This document shows positions 32,159 through 42,116 of a stretch of 64,000 bases of DNA, one piece after another. Below the pieces are notes generated by a model. That model ran no database searches. It saw nothing but the letters and a program-made list of their open reading frames with translations, and was not told the DNA's origin. Where the stretch lies: the NCBI RefSeq assembly GCF_008919445.1, contig NZ_VSLG01000013.1, forward strand, positions 1 to 64,000, written 5' to 3'. Position 1 is the stretch's first letter; every line of letters starts with the position of its first letter. This stretch comes from Serinicoccus kebangsaanensis (GTDB lineage Bacteria; Actinomycetota; Actinomycetes; Actinomycetales; Dermatophilaceae). A program made the position numbers and the translations under genes.

Positions 32159-33334
32159 TCAGGCTCGTGCGACGCCGGCGTCCCCGGCACGCTTCCAGAC
32201 CCACTCCACCGGGCCGGTCGAGAATCGCCGCAGCCACGCATGGGCGAAGACGGCGACCGCCGTGACGATCACGACATACCCGAGCATCGTCAGGGGAACC
32301 CGCCAGGACCCGAGCTCGGCGGCCAGCCCGAGCCCCCAGCCGTAGAACACCGCCCCACCGAGCAGGTTCTGCAGCAGGTAGCAGCTCAGCGCCGTCCGAC
32401 CGACCTCCTGCAGCCGTCGCGCGACCCAGCCACCGGTCCCCCTGCGCAGGCAGATCTCGACCACCCCCGCCAGCAGACCGAGCGACACGAACGGGGCGAC
32501 CACGTAGCGCTCCAGCAGCAGGCCGGCGACCCCGCCCCACGTGCCGAGCGCGAGGTCCACGGGCAGGGCCACGGCGCCGACGACGAGGAGCCGGCGACGG
32601 ATCCGCGCCCCCTCGACCCCGAGAACACCAGCGCGGAACAGGAGCGCCCCGAGCAGGAAGAGCGCGATCGTGCCCAGCAGGATGAAGACCGGCTCAGCCC
32701 GGAACGTGAGGACCTGGTCGACACGGAAGCGCACGAGATCCAGGAACCTGCCGTCGGCGTAGGGGTTGGGACCGGACCAGCCGCCGCCGTCGAGCTGATC
32801 CTGGTAGATGAGGACCAGCCCGGAGACCAGCGCCACGAGGAGGACGTGGCCCGCGGCGAAGACCGTCACCAGGCGGCGCTGGAAGCGTTCGCTCGTGAGG
32901 AGCATCCAGGAGACGAGTGCCGCGGTCACGGCATACCCCATGAGGACGTCGAACTCGGCGATGAGCAGGTAGTTGACCGCCCCGTCCAGGAAGAGCAGCG
33001 CGGCACGCCAGAGGTAGCGGCCGGGCCAGGCGCGTCCGCGACGCACCGCAGCCCTGTGCTGGATGGCCAGCCCCATCCCGAACATCATCGACAGCAGGGC
33101 AAGGAACTTGCCCTGGCTCAGCGCGGTGAGGGCGTTCTGCACCAGGACGTGTCCGTCGGCCGTGCCCTCGGTCACCGGGTCGAGCAGGTAGCCGGCCATC
33201 CCGTGGGTGTGGGTGAACAACCAGATGTTGGTCCACAGGGTGCCGAGGATCGCCACACCGCGGACCACGTCGAGGGCCTCGATCCGACGCGTCCCGCCGC
33301 TCGACCCCTGCTCCAATACGGTCGTATTGTCCAT
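32159..33334 (-). CDS. DUF418 family membrane protein
   Basis: A 391-aa protein with about ten transmembrane helices. It opens with RRIEALDVVRGVAILGTLWTN, the standard start of the DUF418/heparan acyltransferase-like superfamily, and has the C-terminal DUF418 block RLQEVGRTALSCYLLQNLLG. The function is unknown; related proteins are membrane acyltransferases. The ATG overlaps a region with two copies of a CAATACG/CGTATTG operator shared with the divergent TetR gene, so it is probably the repressed target. Confidence 0.85.
   Translation of the reverse strand: MDNTTVLEQGSSGGTRRIEALDVVRGVAILGTLWTNIWLFTHTHGMAGYLLDPVTEGTADGHVLVQNALTALSQGKFLALLSMMFGMGLAIQHRAAVRRGRAWPGRYLWRAALLFLDGAVNYLLIAEFDVLMGYAVTAALVSWMLLTSERFQRRLVTVFAAGHVLLVALVSGLVLIYQDQLDGGGWSGPNPYADGRFLDLVRFRVDQVLTFRAEPVFILLGTIALFLLGALLFRAGVLGVEGARIRRRLLVVGAVALPVDLALGTWGGVAGLLLERYVVAPFVSLGLLAGVVEICLRRGTGGWVARRLQEVGRTALSCYLLQNLLGGAVFYGWGLGLAAELGSWRVPLTMLGYVVIVTAVAVFAHAWLRRFSTGPVEWVWKRAGDAGVARA
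33314..33329. promoter_or_regulatory. TetR operator O1, perfect palindrome
   Basis: CAATACGGTCGTATTG has 7-bp perfect arms around GT. It sits inside the first codons of the DUF418 gene, so a bound repressor would also block that promoter or elongation. Confidence 0.75.
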
Positions 33335-33348
33335 GCGGCGAGACGGTA

Positions 33349-33364
33349 CCATACATTCGTATTG
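33349..33364. promoter_or_regulatory. TetR operator O2, imperfect copy
   Basis: The right half CGTATTG is identical to O1 and the left half CCATACA matches CAATACG at 5 of 7 positions. Centre-to-centre distance from O1 is 35 bp. It lies 19 nt before the TetR start codon. Confidence 0.6.
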
Positions 33365-33383
33365 GCCAGGAGGTAGGGAGACC

Positions 33384-33974
33384 ATGAGCGCCAGCCCACA
33401 CATTCTCGACGCCGCCCTCGAGGTGGTCGCGACGCGCGGCCTGGAAGGCACCAGTGTGCGCACCGTGGCCGCCGCGGCCGGGGTCTCGGTGGGAGCTGTC
33501 CAACACCACTTCGCGACCAAGGATGCCCTGCTGACCGCCGCCATGGACCGCGTCAGCGCGGGCTTCCAGCAGGAGATCCAGCAGCGTATCGAGGCCGCCA
33601 CCGACCCACGCGGAGCCCTGCGCGAGGTGTTGCTCGTGCTCGCCTGCGCCCACGAGGAGGACACCCGTGGGGCGCGGGTGTGGGCAGCCTTCGCCACGCG
33701 GGCGGCCGTCGACCCGCAGATCGCCGCGGGCTATGCGGCCGCCTGGCAGCAGCTCGAGACCTTCCTCGTCGGCCTGCTCGAGCCCCTCCGCCCGCCACCC
33801 CCTCCCCTCGGCGTCACCGGGAACGCTGACGTCGCGGCAGTCCTCCTGGCGCTCGTGGACGGTCTCGCGATCGCCCGGGCGGCCGAGCCGGGCCGTATGC
33901 CGGCCGATCGGGCCGACCGCATGGTGGAGACGGCCCTGTCCGCACTGCTGGGTGACGGCGGTCCGCGCGGCTGA
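33384..33974 (+). CDS. TetR/AcrR family regulator
   Basis: A 196-aa repressor. The helix-turn-helix is at about 20-45 (TSVRTVAAAAGVSVGAVQHHFATKDALL). The C-terminal ligand-binding half is helical and contains a PRPPPPPLGV linker. AGGAGG precedes the ATG by 10 nt. It is divergent from the DUF418 gene with two operator copies between them, the classic plan of a TetR repressor controlling itself and one neighbour. The ligand is unknown. Confidence 0.9.
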   Translation: MSASPHILDAALEVVATRGLEGTSVRTVAAAAGVSVGAVQHHFATKDALLTAAMDRVSAGFQQEIQQRIEAATDPRGALREVLLVLACAHEEDTRGARVWAAFATRAAVDPQIAAGYAAAWQQLETFLVGLLEPLRPPPPPLGVTGNADVAAVLLALVDGLAIARAAEPGRMPADRADRMVETALSALLGDGGPRG

Positions 33975-33997
33975 GGGTCGCGCGAGGTGGGCCCTTC

Positions 33998-35077
33998 TCA
34001 GTCGCCAGCAGCGCTGGGGAACGCGTCGCGGTAGCTGCGCCAGCCGCCCGCCGGGGTGGTGATGCTCTCGGCGGCGAGGAGGCCACGGACCATCGCCCGG
34101 GTCACCACCTCTCCCGCCGCCTGCAGCACGGCGTGGAAGCCCGCGACGTCGGGCGCGGGACGCTGGGCGGTGGACAGGCCGAAGAGCGCGTCGCCGTCGA
34201 ACATCGTGTGGATCGGGTTGATCGCCCGCGCCATGCCGTCGTGCCCGCTCGTCGCCAGCCGGGAGCACTGGGCCGGCGTGAGCGAGGCGTCCGTCGCGAC
34301 GACGCCGATCGTCGTGGCGAGCGACCTGGGGACCCGGCTGGTCGCATTGGCCTCGTCGGCGACCCGGCGTGCGGACTCCAGCTCGGCGGCGTCCGGCCGG
34401 GAGGGGATCACGCCGTCCGGCCACCCCGGTATGCCGTGCACGTCGCGGGCGAGCAGGTGGCGGGCGCCCCACAGCTCACCGGTGTCGAGGTCGACCGCCG
34501 ACCCGACGGCGTTGACGACGACCAGTGCCGCCACGGTCGTGCCGTCGGCGAGCACGGCGCTGGCCGTGCCCACGCCGCCGCGCAGCCCGCCCACCTGGGT
34601 GCCGGTGCCCGCACCGACATTGCCCTGCGCCACCTCCTCGCCGGCCTCGGCGGCCGCGAGCGCCTCGGTCCCGAAGGTCGCGTCCGGGAAGGCCCCGAAG
34701 TCCCCTCCGCGCCCCAGGTCGAAGCACACGGCCGCAGGGACGATCGGCACCACCTCGCCCTCCCCGCCCATCGGGAAGCCTCGGCCCCGGGCATACAGCT
34801 CGCGCATCACGCCGTCCGCGGTGGCCAGCCCGAAGGCGGACCCGCCGGACAGCACGACGGCGTGCACCCGCTCGACCAGGTTGCGCGGGTCGAGCAGGTC
34901 GGTCTCCCGCGTGCCCGGTGCCCCGCCGCGCACGTCGGCCCCGGCGACCGCCCCCTCGGGCGGGCAGAGCACCACCGTGGTGCCGGTCAGGGACCCGTCG
35001 CCGACCCGGTGGTGGTGGCCGACGGACATCCCGGCGACGTCCAGCAGGGAGTTGGTGGGGCCGGCGCCGGTGTCCAT
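33998..35077 (-). CDS. P1 family peptidase (DmpA/S58 type)
   Basis: A 359-aa Ntn-type aminopeptidase. GTTVVLCPPEGAVAGADVRGG, read in part, and VVLSGGSAFGLATADGV are family blocks. GNVGAGTGTQVGGLRGG then VGTAS hold the self-cleavage region that releases the catalytic Ser/Thr in DmpA-like enzymes. Known members are D-aminopeptidases or beta-aminopeptidases; the substrate here is unknown. It starts 4 nt after the pntB stop and may be the last gene of the pnt operon. Confidence 0.85.
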   Translation of the reverse strand: MDTGAGPTNSLLDVAGMSVGHHHRVGDGSLTGTTVVLCPPEGAVAGADVRGGAPGTRETDLLDPRNLVERVHAVVLSGGSAFGLATADGVMRELYARGRGFPMGGEGEVVPIVPAAVCFDLGRGGDFGAFPDATFGTEALAAAEAGEEVAQGNVGAGTGTQVGGLRGGVGTASAVLADGTTVAALVVVNAVGSAVDLDTGELWGARHLLARDVHGIPGWPDGVIPSRPDAAELESARRVADEANATSRVPRSLATTIGVVATDASLTPAQCSRLATSGHDGMARAINPIHTMFDGDALFGLSTAQRPAPDVAGFHAVLQAAGEVVTRAMVRGLLAAESITTPAGGWRSYRDAFPSAAGD

Positions 35078-35081
35078 GGCC

Positions 35082-36485
35082 TCAGCCTGCCAGCGCGGTG
35101 AGGATCTCCTCCACCTTGGCCTTGGCGTCCCCGAAGATCATCTGCGTGTTGTCGCGGAAGAAGAGCGGGTTCTGCACGCCGGCGTAGCCGGTCGCCATCG
35201 ACCGCTTGAAGACCACCACGTCGCGGGCGTTCCACACCTCGAGCACGGGCATACCGGCGATGGGGCTGCCCGGCTGCTCGATGGCGGCGGGGTTGACCGT
35301 GTCGTTGGCACCGATCACCAGCACGACGTCGGTGCCGGCGAGGTCGTCGTTGATCTCGTCCATGCCGAGCACGATGTCGTAGGGGACGCGTGCCTCGGCG
35401 AGCAGGACGTTCATGTGCCCCGGGAGGCGCCCCGCGACCGGGTGGATGCCGAAGCGCACGTCGACGCCGAGCTCCTCGAGCCGCTCCACCAGCCGGGCGA
35501 CCGGATGCTGCGCGTGCGCGACCGCCATGCCGTAGCCGGGCGTGATCACGACCGTCCGGGCCTGCCGCAGCAGCTCCGCGACGCCCTCGGCCACCACCTC
35601 GCGGTGGGTGCCCTCCTGCTCGCCGTCGCCCACCAGCCCGACGGGATCCGCCCCGAAGCCACCGGCGATGACCGAGACGAAGGAGCGGTTCATCGCCTTG
35701 CACATGATGTAGGACAGGATCGCGCCCGAGCTGCCGACCAGGGCCCCGGTGATGATGAGCAGGTCGTTGCCGAGCATGAAGCCGGCGGCGGCTGCGGCCC
35801 AGCCGCTGTAGGAGTTGAGCATCGAGACGACGACCGGCATGTCGCCGCCGCCGATGGAGGCCACCAGGTGAGCGCCCAGCAGCAGGGCCAGGGCGGTGAG
35901 GATCAGCAGGGGCGTCAGGCTGGGTGCCGCGACGAACCACGCCGACGTCGCCAGGCTGGCCAGCAGGACGAGCAGGTTGAGCAGGTGCCGGCGGGGCAGC
36001 ATCAGCGGCGCGCTCTTCATCCGCGCGGACAGCTTGGCCCAGGCCACCACCGAGCCGGTGAAGGTGACCGCACCGATGAAGACGCCTGCGGCGATCTCGA
36101 TCCGCTGGCTGACCCCGGCGGCGCCGGCGTGCCCTTCCCCGAGGGAGGTGTTGATCCCCACGAGCACGGCGGCGACGCCGACGAAGCTGTGCAGGATCGC
36201 GACGAGCTCGGGCATACCGGTCATCGCCACCTGACGCGCCCGCCAGATGCCGATGACGGCACCGAGCGACATCGCGGCGGCGATGAGCAGGAAGGTGGTG
36301 AGCGCCGCGCGCTCCGCGGTGCTGACCGCGAGCGCCACCGTCGCGACCAGCGCCAGCGCCATGCCCGTGATGCCCAGCAGGTTGCCGCGCCGCGCCGACT
36401 CGTGGCGCGAGAGTCCGGCCAGCGCGCCGAGGAAGAGCAGCGCCGCGACGAGGTAGGCGGCGTCGACCGCCGAGGCGAGCGTCAC
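35082..36485 (-). CDS. pntB: NAD(P) transhydrogenase subunit beta
   Basis: A 467-aa proton-translocating transhydrogenase subunit. Residues 1-270 hold about nine transmembrane helices ([39 protein letters not shown]). The C-terminal domain III binds [45 protein letters not shown] and [12 protein letters not shown]. The GTG start overlaps the pntA stop by GTGA. With PntA it uses the proton gradient to make NADPH from NADH. Confidence 0.95.
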   Translation of the reverse strand: MTLASAVDAAYLVAALLFLGALAGLSRHESARRGNLLGITGMALALVATVALAVSTAERAALTTFLLIAAAMSLGAVIGIWRARQVAMTGMPELVAILHSFVGVAAVLVGINTSLGEGHAGAAGVSQRIEIAAGVFIGAVTFTGSVVAWAKLSARMKSAPLMLPRRHLLNLLVLLASLATSAWFVAAPSLTPLLILTALALLLGAHLVASIGGGDMPVVVSMLNSYSGWAAAAAGFMLGNDLLIITGALVGSSGAILSYIMCKAMNRSFVSVIAGGFGADPVGLVGDGEQEGTHREVVAEGVAELLRQARTVVITPGYGMAVAHAQHPVARLVERLEELGVDVRFGIHPVAGRLPGHMNVLLAEARVPYDIVLGMDEINDDLAGTDVVLVIGANDTVNPAAIEQPGSPIAGMPVLEVWNARDVVVFKRSMATGYAGVQNPLFFRDNTQMIFGDAKAKVEEILTALAG

Positions 36486-38059
36486 GACTCGGCCCTCCGG
36501 AACATCCCGAGCATCCGGTGGGTCACCGTGAATCCGCCGAAGATGTTGATCGAGGCGACCGTGATGCCGAGCAGCGCGAGCGCGGTGACCCAGGTGCTCT
36601 CGCTGCCGACCTGCAGGATCGCCCCGACGCAGATGATGCCGCTGATCGCGTTGGTCACCGACATCAGCGGCGTGTGCAGGGCGTGGGTGACGTGCGAGAT
36701 GACGTAGTAGCCGGCGATCACCGCGAGCGCGAAGACGGTGAGGTGCATCCGCAGCTCGTCCGGGGCGAACGCCGCGCCGAGCGCGCCCAGCACGGCGAGG
36801 GCGAGCAGCACCGCGCGGCGCCGGCGGGGGTCGGGCGCGCCGCCTTGGGTATGCCCGTGCGCCGGCTCCGCCGCGGGGTCGGCGGCCGGCGCGGGCGCCG
36901 GGGCGGCGCTCACCGAGATCTGCGGCGGGGGCCACAGCACCTGCCCGTCGTGCGCCACGGTCATCGCCCGCAGCACCTGGTCCTCCAGGTCGAGCACGAG
37001 GGGCGGGCCGTCGGCGTCGGGGTCCCCCTCCTCCGGCTCCCCGGAGAGCAGACCGACCAGGTTGACCATGTTGGTGCCGTAGAGCTGGCTGGCCTGCGAG
37101 GGCATCCGCCCGGCGAGGTCGGTCCACCCGAGCAGCACGACCCCGGAGTCGGTCACCACCCGCTCGTCCGCCCGGCTGCCCTCGACGTTGCCGCCGTTGG
37201 CGGCGGCCAGGTCGACGACGACCGAGCCGGGGCGCATCGCCGCGACCGTCCCGGCGTCGACCAGGCGCGGCGCGGGGCGGCCGGGGATGAGCGCCGTGGT
37301 GATGACGATGTCGGCGGTGATCGCCTCCTGGGCGTAGAGCTCCTGGGTGGCCCGCTCAGCGTCCTCGCTGAGCTCACCGGCATACCCGTCGCTGCGGCCG
37401 CTGCTGGTGTCGACGTCGAGCCGGACGAAGGTCGCGCCCATCGACTCGACCTGCTCGGCGACCTCGGGGCGCACGTCGAAGGCGCGGACCTGGGCCCCGA
37501 GCGACTGCGCCGCGCCGATCGCGGCGAGCCCGGCGACCCCGGCACCGACGACGAAGACGGTGGCGGGCGGGGTGGTGCCGGCCGCCGTGACCTGGCCGGC
37601 GAGCATGCCGCCGTACTCGTGGGCCGCCTCGATCACCGCGCGGTATCCGGCCAGGTTGGCCATCGAGCTCAGCACGTCGAGGCTCTGCGCGCGGGAGATC
37701 CGCGGCACCGCATCCATGGCCAGCGCCGTCACCCCGTGGTCGGCCAGCGCCTCGAGCAGGCCGGCCGAGCGGGCCGGTGCCATGAGCGAGGCGACGGTGA
37801 TGCCGCGCGGGAGGGCCGCGACCTCGGCCGGCGTCGGCGGGTCCACGGCGGCGAGCAGGTCGACGTCACCGAGCCCACCGGGGTCGACGAGCGTGGCGCC
37901 GGCGTCGCGGTAGGCGACGTCGGGGCAGGCCGCGCGCTCCCCGGCACCCCGCTCCACGAGCACCCGGTGACCACGCTTGCGCAGCGTGGCGACCGTGCTG
38001 GGCGTGGCAGCGACGATCGCCTGGGCCTCCCGCGCCTGTCGGGGTATGCCGATCAGCAC
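36482..38059 (-). CDS. pntA: NAD(P) transhydrogenase subunit alpha, fused PntAA-PntAB
   Basis: A 525-aa protein. Residues 1-370 are the alanine-dehydrogenase-like NAD domain I ([33 protein letters not shown], the [12 protein letters not shown] region). A Pro/Ala linker follows, and then a four-helix transmembrane part ([20 protein letters not shown]). Many actinomycetes split these into two genes; here they are fused. The start is GTG with GGAGGAG upstream; on the minus strand TAGGGT at 38098-38103 would be the -10 box. Confidence 0.95.
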   Translation of the reverse strand: MLIGIPRQAREAQAIVAATPSTVATLRKRGHRVLVERGAGERAACPDVAYRDAGATLVDPGGLGDVDLLAAVDPPTPAEVAALPRGITVASLMAPARSAGLLEALADHGVTALAMDAVPRISRAQSLDVLSSMANLAGYRAVIEAAHEYGGMLAGQVTAAGTTPPATVFVVGAGVAGLAAIGAAQSLGAQVRAFDVRPEVAEQVESMGATFVRLDVDTSSGRSDGYAGELSEDAERATQELYAQEAITADIVITTALIPGRPAPRLVDAGTVAAMRPGSVVVDLAAANGGNVEGSRADERVVTDSGVVLLGWTDLAGRMPSQASQLYGTNMVNLVGLLSGEPEEGDPDADGPPLVLDLEDQVLRAMTVAHDGQVLWPPPQISVSAAPAPAPAADPAAEPAHGHTQGGAPDPRRRRAVLLALAVLGALGAAFAPDELRMHLTVFALAVIAGYYVISHVTHALHTPLMSVTNAISGIICVGAILQVGSESTWVTALALLGITVASINIFGGFTVTHRMLGMFRRAES

Positions 38060-38158
38060 CCTGCTCCCCTCTCCTCCTCGAGCCTCGAAGCGAGATCGAC
38101 CCTAGCGGGGCATACCGACGGCGCCGCAGCCGACCCACCCACTCCGAGTGTGGTCGGG

Positions 38159-38204
38159 ATAGCACAACCTTCATCGGCGAACTTCCTCATGAGGCTTGTG
38201 CTAT
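38159..38204. terminator. Imperfect inverted repeat between pntA and the ABC operon
   Basis: Arms ATAGCACAACCTTCAT and ATGAGGCTTGTGCTAT pair at 13 of 16 positions around a 14-nt loop. It lies 30 bp beyond the stop of the last ABC transporter gene, so it may be that operon's terminator. Confidence 0.55.
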
Positions 38205-38233
38205 GCCGACGTTGGTCCGCGCGAGGGGGCGGG

Positions 38234-39091
38234 TCAGTCGGGCGCGTCCGGAGAGGCGCCGCGGGCCAGGTCCTGCGCGGTGCGCCCGGCCAGCGCCGCG
38301 TGCAGGTCGGGGATGGCCGCCAGCAACGACCGGGTGTATGCGTGCTGCGGCTCGGCGAAGAGCTGCTCGGTCTCCCCGACCTCGACGACCTCCCCCGCCT
38401 GCATCACCGCGATCCGGTCGCACACGTGCCGCACGACGGACAGGTCGTGGCTGACGAAGACGAGCGTGAGGTCCAGCCCCTCGACCACCTCGTCGACGAG
38501 GTTGAGCACCTGGGCCCGGACGGACACGTCGAGCGCGGATACCGGCTCGTCGGCGACGAGGATGTCCGGGTCGGGCGCGAGCGCGCGGGCCACCGAGATC
38601 CGCTGCCGCTGCCCGCCGGAGAACTGGTGCGGGTAGCGGTCCGCCGCCTCCGGGTCCAGACCGACCCGCTCCAGCAGCTCGCGCACCCGCCGCGTGTGGT
38701 CGCCCCCGATCCCCTGCGCCACCAGCGGCTCGGCGACGATGTCGCGCACCCGCATCCGGGGGTCCAGGCTGCTCATCGGGTCCTGGAAGACCAGCTGCAG
38801 CCGCTCCCGCAGCCAGCCCAGCCGCCGGTGCGGCTGGTCGCCCACCGACCGGCCCTCGACCAGCACCTCGCCGGAGGTCGGCCGGTCCAGCCCGCAGATC
38901 AGCCGCAGCAGCGTCGACTTGCCGGAGCCCGACTCGCCCACGATGCCGAAGCGCTCGCCCCGCCCGACGGTGAGGCTGACGTCGCGGACCGCCCGGACCA
39001 CCGGGGGCGCCTCCCGCAGCGACGTGCGGGGGCGGCGGAAGTCGCGGTATACCTCACGCAGCTCGATCGCGGGGGTGTCGGGGTCAGCCAC
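38234..39091 (-). CDS. Peptide-type ABC transporter ATP-binding protein (DppF/OppF)
   Basis: A 285-aa ATPase. Walker A GESGSGKST, signature FSGGQRQR, Walker B ILVADEPVSALD and the switch His in FVSHDLSVV are all present. The C-terminal part shows EPQHAYTRSLLAAIPD, typical of OppF/DppF subunits. The GTG start overlaps the end of the preceding ATPase gene by 8 nt. It is the last gene of a five-gene importer operon. Confidence 0.92.
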   Translation of the reverse strand: MADPDTPAIELREVYRDFRRPRTSLREAPPVVRAVRDVSLTVGRGERFGIVGESGSGKSTLLRLICGLDRPTSGEVLVEGRSVGDQPHRRLGWLRERLQLVFQDPMSSLDPRMRVRDIVAEPLVAQGIGGDHTRRVRELLERVGLDPEAADRYPHQFSGGQRQRISVARALAPDPDILVADEPVSALDVSVRAQVLNLVDEVVEGLDLTLVFVSHDLSVVRHVCDRIAVMQAGEVVEVGETEQLFAEPQHAYTRSLLAAIPDLHAALAGRTAQDLARGASPDAPD

Positions 39092-40238
39092 GGTGCTGCT
39101 CCATCTCGACCGTGCTTCCCTCGGCAAGGGCGCCAGCAGGCGAGGTCGAGTGCGACGGGCGCTCCCCCGCGGGGTGGTGGCAGGCGAAGCCGTATGCCCG
39201 GTCCCCGGCCGGGTGCTCGCCGCGCGGGGTCCACGGCGGCAGCGAGGCGCAGAGGTCGTTGGCGTGGTCGCAGCGGCTGCGGAAGACACAGCCGTCGGGG
39301 AAGCGACCCGCGGCGGGGACCGTGCCCGGGATCGTCGGCAGCGCGGCCCGCCCGCGGCGCCCACCCTCGCCCACCAGGTCGGACGCGGCGATGAGGCCCT
39401 GCGTGTAGCGGTGCCGCGGATCACCGAAGACCTCGGCCACCGGGCCGGCCTCGACGATCCGCCCGCCGTACATCACGAGCACCCGCTCGCACACCGTCGC
39501 CACCACCGCGAGGTCGTGCGTGATGAAGAGCATTGCGGCGTCCCGCTCCTCCACGCCGCGGACCACGAGGTCGAGCACGGTCGCCTGGACGGTGACGTCC
39601 AGCGCCGTGGTCGGCTCGTCGCAGATGAGCAGGGCGGGGTCGTTGGCCAGCGCGATCGCGAGCACGACCCGCTGCCGCTGACCGCCGGAGAGCTCGTGCG
39701 GGTAGGACCGGGCCAGGTGCGCCGGGTCGGGCAGGCCGACCTGGTCGAGCAGCTCCACCACGCGCCGGCGCGCGCCGGTCGTGCTCTGCGTCCCGTGGAT
39801 GCGCATCACCTCGGCGACCTGGGCGCCCACCCGCATCGTCGGGTTGAGCGCGGTCATCGGCTCCTGGAAGACCATCGACATCGCGTCGCCGCGCAGCCGC
39901 GCCATCTCCCGCTCGCCGACGTCGAGCAGGTTGCGGGTCGCGGCGGTGCGCCCGGAGAGCCGCACGTCGCCGCCCGCGCGCAGCCCCTCCCCCAGCAGCC
40001 CCATGACCGCGAGCGCGGTCAGCGACTTCCCCGACCCGGACTCCCCGATCAGCCCGACCCGCTCGCCGCGGTGCAGGGAGAACGTGACGTCGTGCAGCAG
40101 CGGGGTATGCCGGGTCCCCACGTCGAGCCCCTCGACCGCCAGCACGGTGCGGTCACCGGGCATACCTCTTTTTCGACCTCTCGAATCGTCGCCATGGCGA
40201 GCATTCCCACGGTCGAATTCCGGCGCCGGCGCGCTCAT
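39084..40238 (-). CDS. Peptide-type ABC transporter ATP-binding protein (DppD/OppD)
   Basis: A 384-aa ATPase with Walker A GESGSGKSL, signature LSGGQRQR, Walker B LLICDEPTTALD and FITHDLAVV. The C-terminal Cys-rich extension (FPDGCVFRSRCDHANDLCASLPP) is the Fe-S-like motif of OppD/DppD subunits. The ATG at 40238 overlaps the permease stop (ATGA). The first 25 residues are atypical and a second start, MPGDRTVL at 40163, fits the family better but has a poorly spaced RBS; the start is uncertain. Confidence 0.9.
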   Translation of the reverse strand: MSAPAPEFDRGNARHGDDSRGRKRGMPGDRTVLAVEGLDVGTRHTPLLHDVTFSLHRGERVGLIGESGSGKSLTALAVMGLLGEGLRAGGDVRLSGRTAATRNLLDVGEREMARLRGDAMSMVFQEPMTALNPTMRVGAQVAEVMRIHGTQSTTGARRRVVELLDQVGLPDPAHLARSYPHELSGGQRQRVVLAIALANDPALLICDEPTTALDVTVQATVLDLVVRGVEERDAAMLFITHDLAVVATVCERVLVMYGGRIVEAGPVAEVFGDPRHRYTQGLIAASDLVGEGGRRGRAALPTIPGTVPAAGRFPDGCVFRSRCDHANDLCASLPPWTPRGEHPAGDRAYGFACHHPAGERPSHSTSPAGALAEGSTVEMEQHRG

Positions 40239-41116
40239 CGACCCTCCAGCTTCGGGTCCAGCCAGTCCCGCAGACCGTCGCCGAAGAGGTTGAAGCCCAG
40301 CACGGACAGCGCGATCGCGCCGCCGGGGATGAGCGCCAGGTGCGGGGCGGACCGCAGCGTGGTCTGCGCCTCGTAGAGCATCCGGCCCCAGCTCGCCTGA
40401 CCCGTCGGCGTGCCGAGCCCGAGGTAGGCCAGCGCCGCCTCGGCGAGGATCGCGATGGCGAAGGAGACCGACGCCTGGACGATGATCAGCCCGGCCACGT
40501 TGGGTATGACGTGGCGCACCGCGATCCCCAGCGGCGAGCGGCCGGCGGCCCGGGCGGCGACGACGTACTCCGTCTTCATCACCCCGAGCGCCCCGGACCG
40601 GGTGATCCGCGCGAAGGCCGGGATGGTCGCGATGCCGATGGCGATCATCGCCACCCGGGTCGACCCGCCGTAGAGCGCCGCGAACATGATCGCCAGGAGC
40701 AGGGCGGGGAAGGCCAGCAGCACGTCGTTGGAACGCATGACCAGCTGCCCGAGCCAGCCCGGCGACATGGCGGCCAGGATCCCGAGCGGCACCCCGACGA
40801 GCGCCGCGACGCCCACGGCGACGAAGCCGACATACAGCGTCGTCCTGGCCCCGACGAGGATCTGGGTGAAGACATCCCGCCGCAGCCGGTCGGTGCCGAG
40901 CCAGTGCTCGGCGTTCGGCGTCTGGTAGGGCTCGACGGCCAGCACCCGCATCGGGGTGTACGGGGTCCAGACGTAGGACACCAGCGCCAGCACGACGACC
41001 ACCGCCACGATCCCGCCGCCGATGAGCAGCGAGGGGTTCAGCCGGCGCCCGGAGGACCCGCCGGCGGCGGCCTGCCCCTCGAGCCCCTGCGCGGGCGCAC
41101 CCTGGATCTCGCTCAT
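40235..41116 (-). CDS. Peptide-type ABC transporter permease (DppC/OppC)
   Basis: A 293-aa permease. It has a Gly/Ala-rich cytoplasmic N-terminus, a first helix at about 30-50, then HWLGTDRLRRDVFTQILVGARTTL, the DppC-type signature, and the EAA loop region EYVVAARAAGRSPLGIAVRHVIPN. About six transmembrane helices. It overlaps both neighbours by ATGA. Confidence 0.93.
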   Translation of the reverse strand: MSEIQGAPAQGLEGQAAAGGSSGRRLNPSLLIGGGIVAVVVVLALVSYVWTPYTPMRVLAVEPYQTPNAEHWLGTDRLRRDVFTQILVGARTTLYVGFVAVGVAALVGVPLGILAAMSPGWLGQLVMRSNDVLLAFPALLLAIMFAALYGGSTRVAMIAIGIATIPAFARITRSGALGVMKTEYVVAARAAGRSPLGIAVRHVIPNVAGLIIVQASVSFAIAILAEAALAYLGLGTPTGQASWGRMLYEAQTTLRSAPHLALIPGGAIALSVLGFNLFGDGLRDWLDPKLEGR

Positions 41117-42063
41117 CGCGACCCCGTCCGCAGCCGCGGGTCGATGACGAGGTAGAGCGCGTCGACGAGGAAGTTGATGAGCAGGGTGGCGACGACCAGC
41201 ACCATCACCACGGTCTGCACCGTGAGCAGCTCGCGCTGGGCGACCGAGTCCAGCAGCAGCGACCCCAGGCCGGGGATGACGAAGACCCGCTCGATCACGA
41301 CGGCACCGATGAGCAGGGTCGCGAGCTGCAGGCCGAGCACGGTGACCACCGGGACCGCGGCGTTGCGCAGCCCGTGCCGCCACAGCGCCTGCACCGGGCG
41401 CAGCCCCTTGGCCCGTGCGGTGCGCAGGTAGTCCTCCCGCAGCACGTCCAGGACGGCCGAGCGGACGTAGCGCGCCAGCACGGCCGCCTGCACCATCGCC
41501 AGCGAGACCGACGGCAGCGCGATCCGCTGCAGGAAGCCGACCGGGTCCTGCGCCGGGACGACCCAGCCCCCGCTGGGCACCCAGCGCAGCCGGACGGCGA
41601 AGACCGAGATGAGCACGATGCCGGCCAGGAAGGCGGGGATCGCCACCCCGACCTGCGACACCGCCGACATCACCAGGCCGTCGAGGTGCCGGTGCCGCAC
41701 CGCCATCCAGATCCCGACCGGGACGGCCACCAGGACGGCCAGGACCATGGCCGTGACCACGAGGATGAGGGTGACCTGCAGCCGGTCGGCGATCTGCGGG
41801 CCGATCGCCGCCTTGGAGATGAACTCGATGCCCGGGTCGAGGGTGACCAGGCCGCGCATCCAGTCGAGGTACTGCACCACGACCGGCCGGTCCAGGCCGA
41901 ACTGCTCGCGCAGCCGGGCCACGGCCTCGTCCGAGGCGTTGATGCCCAGCGCCACCCGGGCCGGGTCGCCGGGGAGGACGCGCATGAAGGCGAAGACCAG
42001 CACCGACGCCGCGAGCACGCTGGCCACGAAGACCATCGCGCGGTGCAGCAGGCGCAGGAGCAT
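41113..42063 (-). CDS. Peptide-type ABC transporter permease (DppB/OppB)
   Basis: A 316-aa permease with six helices. The N-terminal FMRVLPGDPARVALG and the EAA-loop segment EDYLRTARAKGLRPVQALWRHGLRNA are diagnostic of DppB-type subunits. A long imperfect palindrome lies in the gap between it and the upstream binding-protein gene. Confidence 0.93.
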   Translation of the reverse strand: MLLRLLHRAMVFVASVLAASVLVFAFMRVLPGDPARVALGINASDEAVARLREQFGLDRPVVVQYLDWMRGLVTLDPGIEFISKAAIGPQIADRLQVTLILVVTAMVLAVLVAVPVGIWMAVRHRHLDGLVMSAVSQVGVAIPAFLAGIVLISVFAVRLRWVPSGGWVVPAQDPVGFLQRIALPSVSLAMVQAAVLARYVRSAVLDVLREDYLRTARAKGLRPVQALWRHGLRNAAVPVVTVLGLQLATLLIGAVVIERVFVIPGLGSLLLDSVAQRELLTVQTVVMVLVVATLLINFLVDALYLVIDPRLRTGSR

Positions 42064-42116
42064 GGTCTCAGCACCCTAAGGCAGGTCGGCCCGCCAGGTG
42101 GTCCCCGGCCGGTCGG

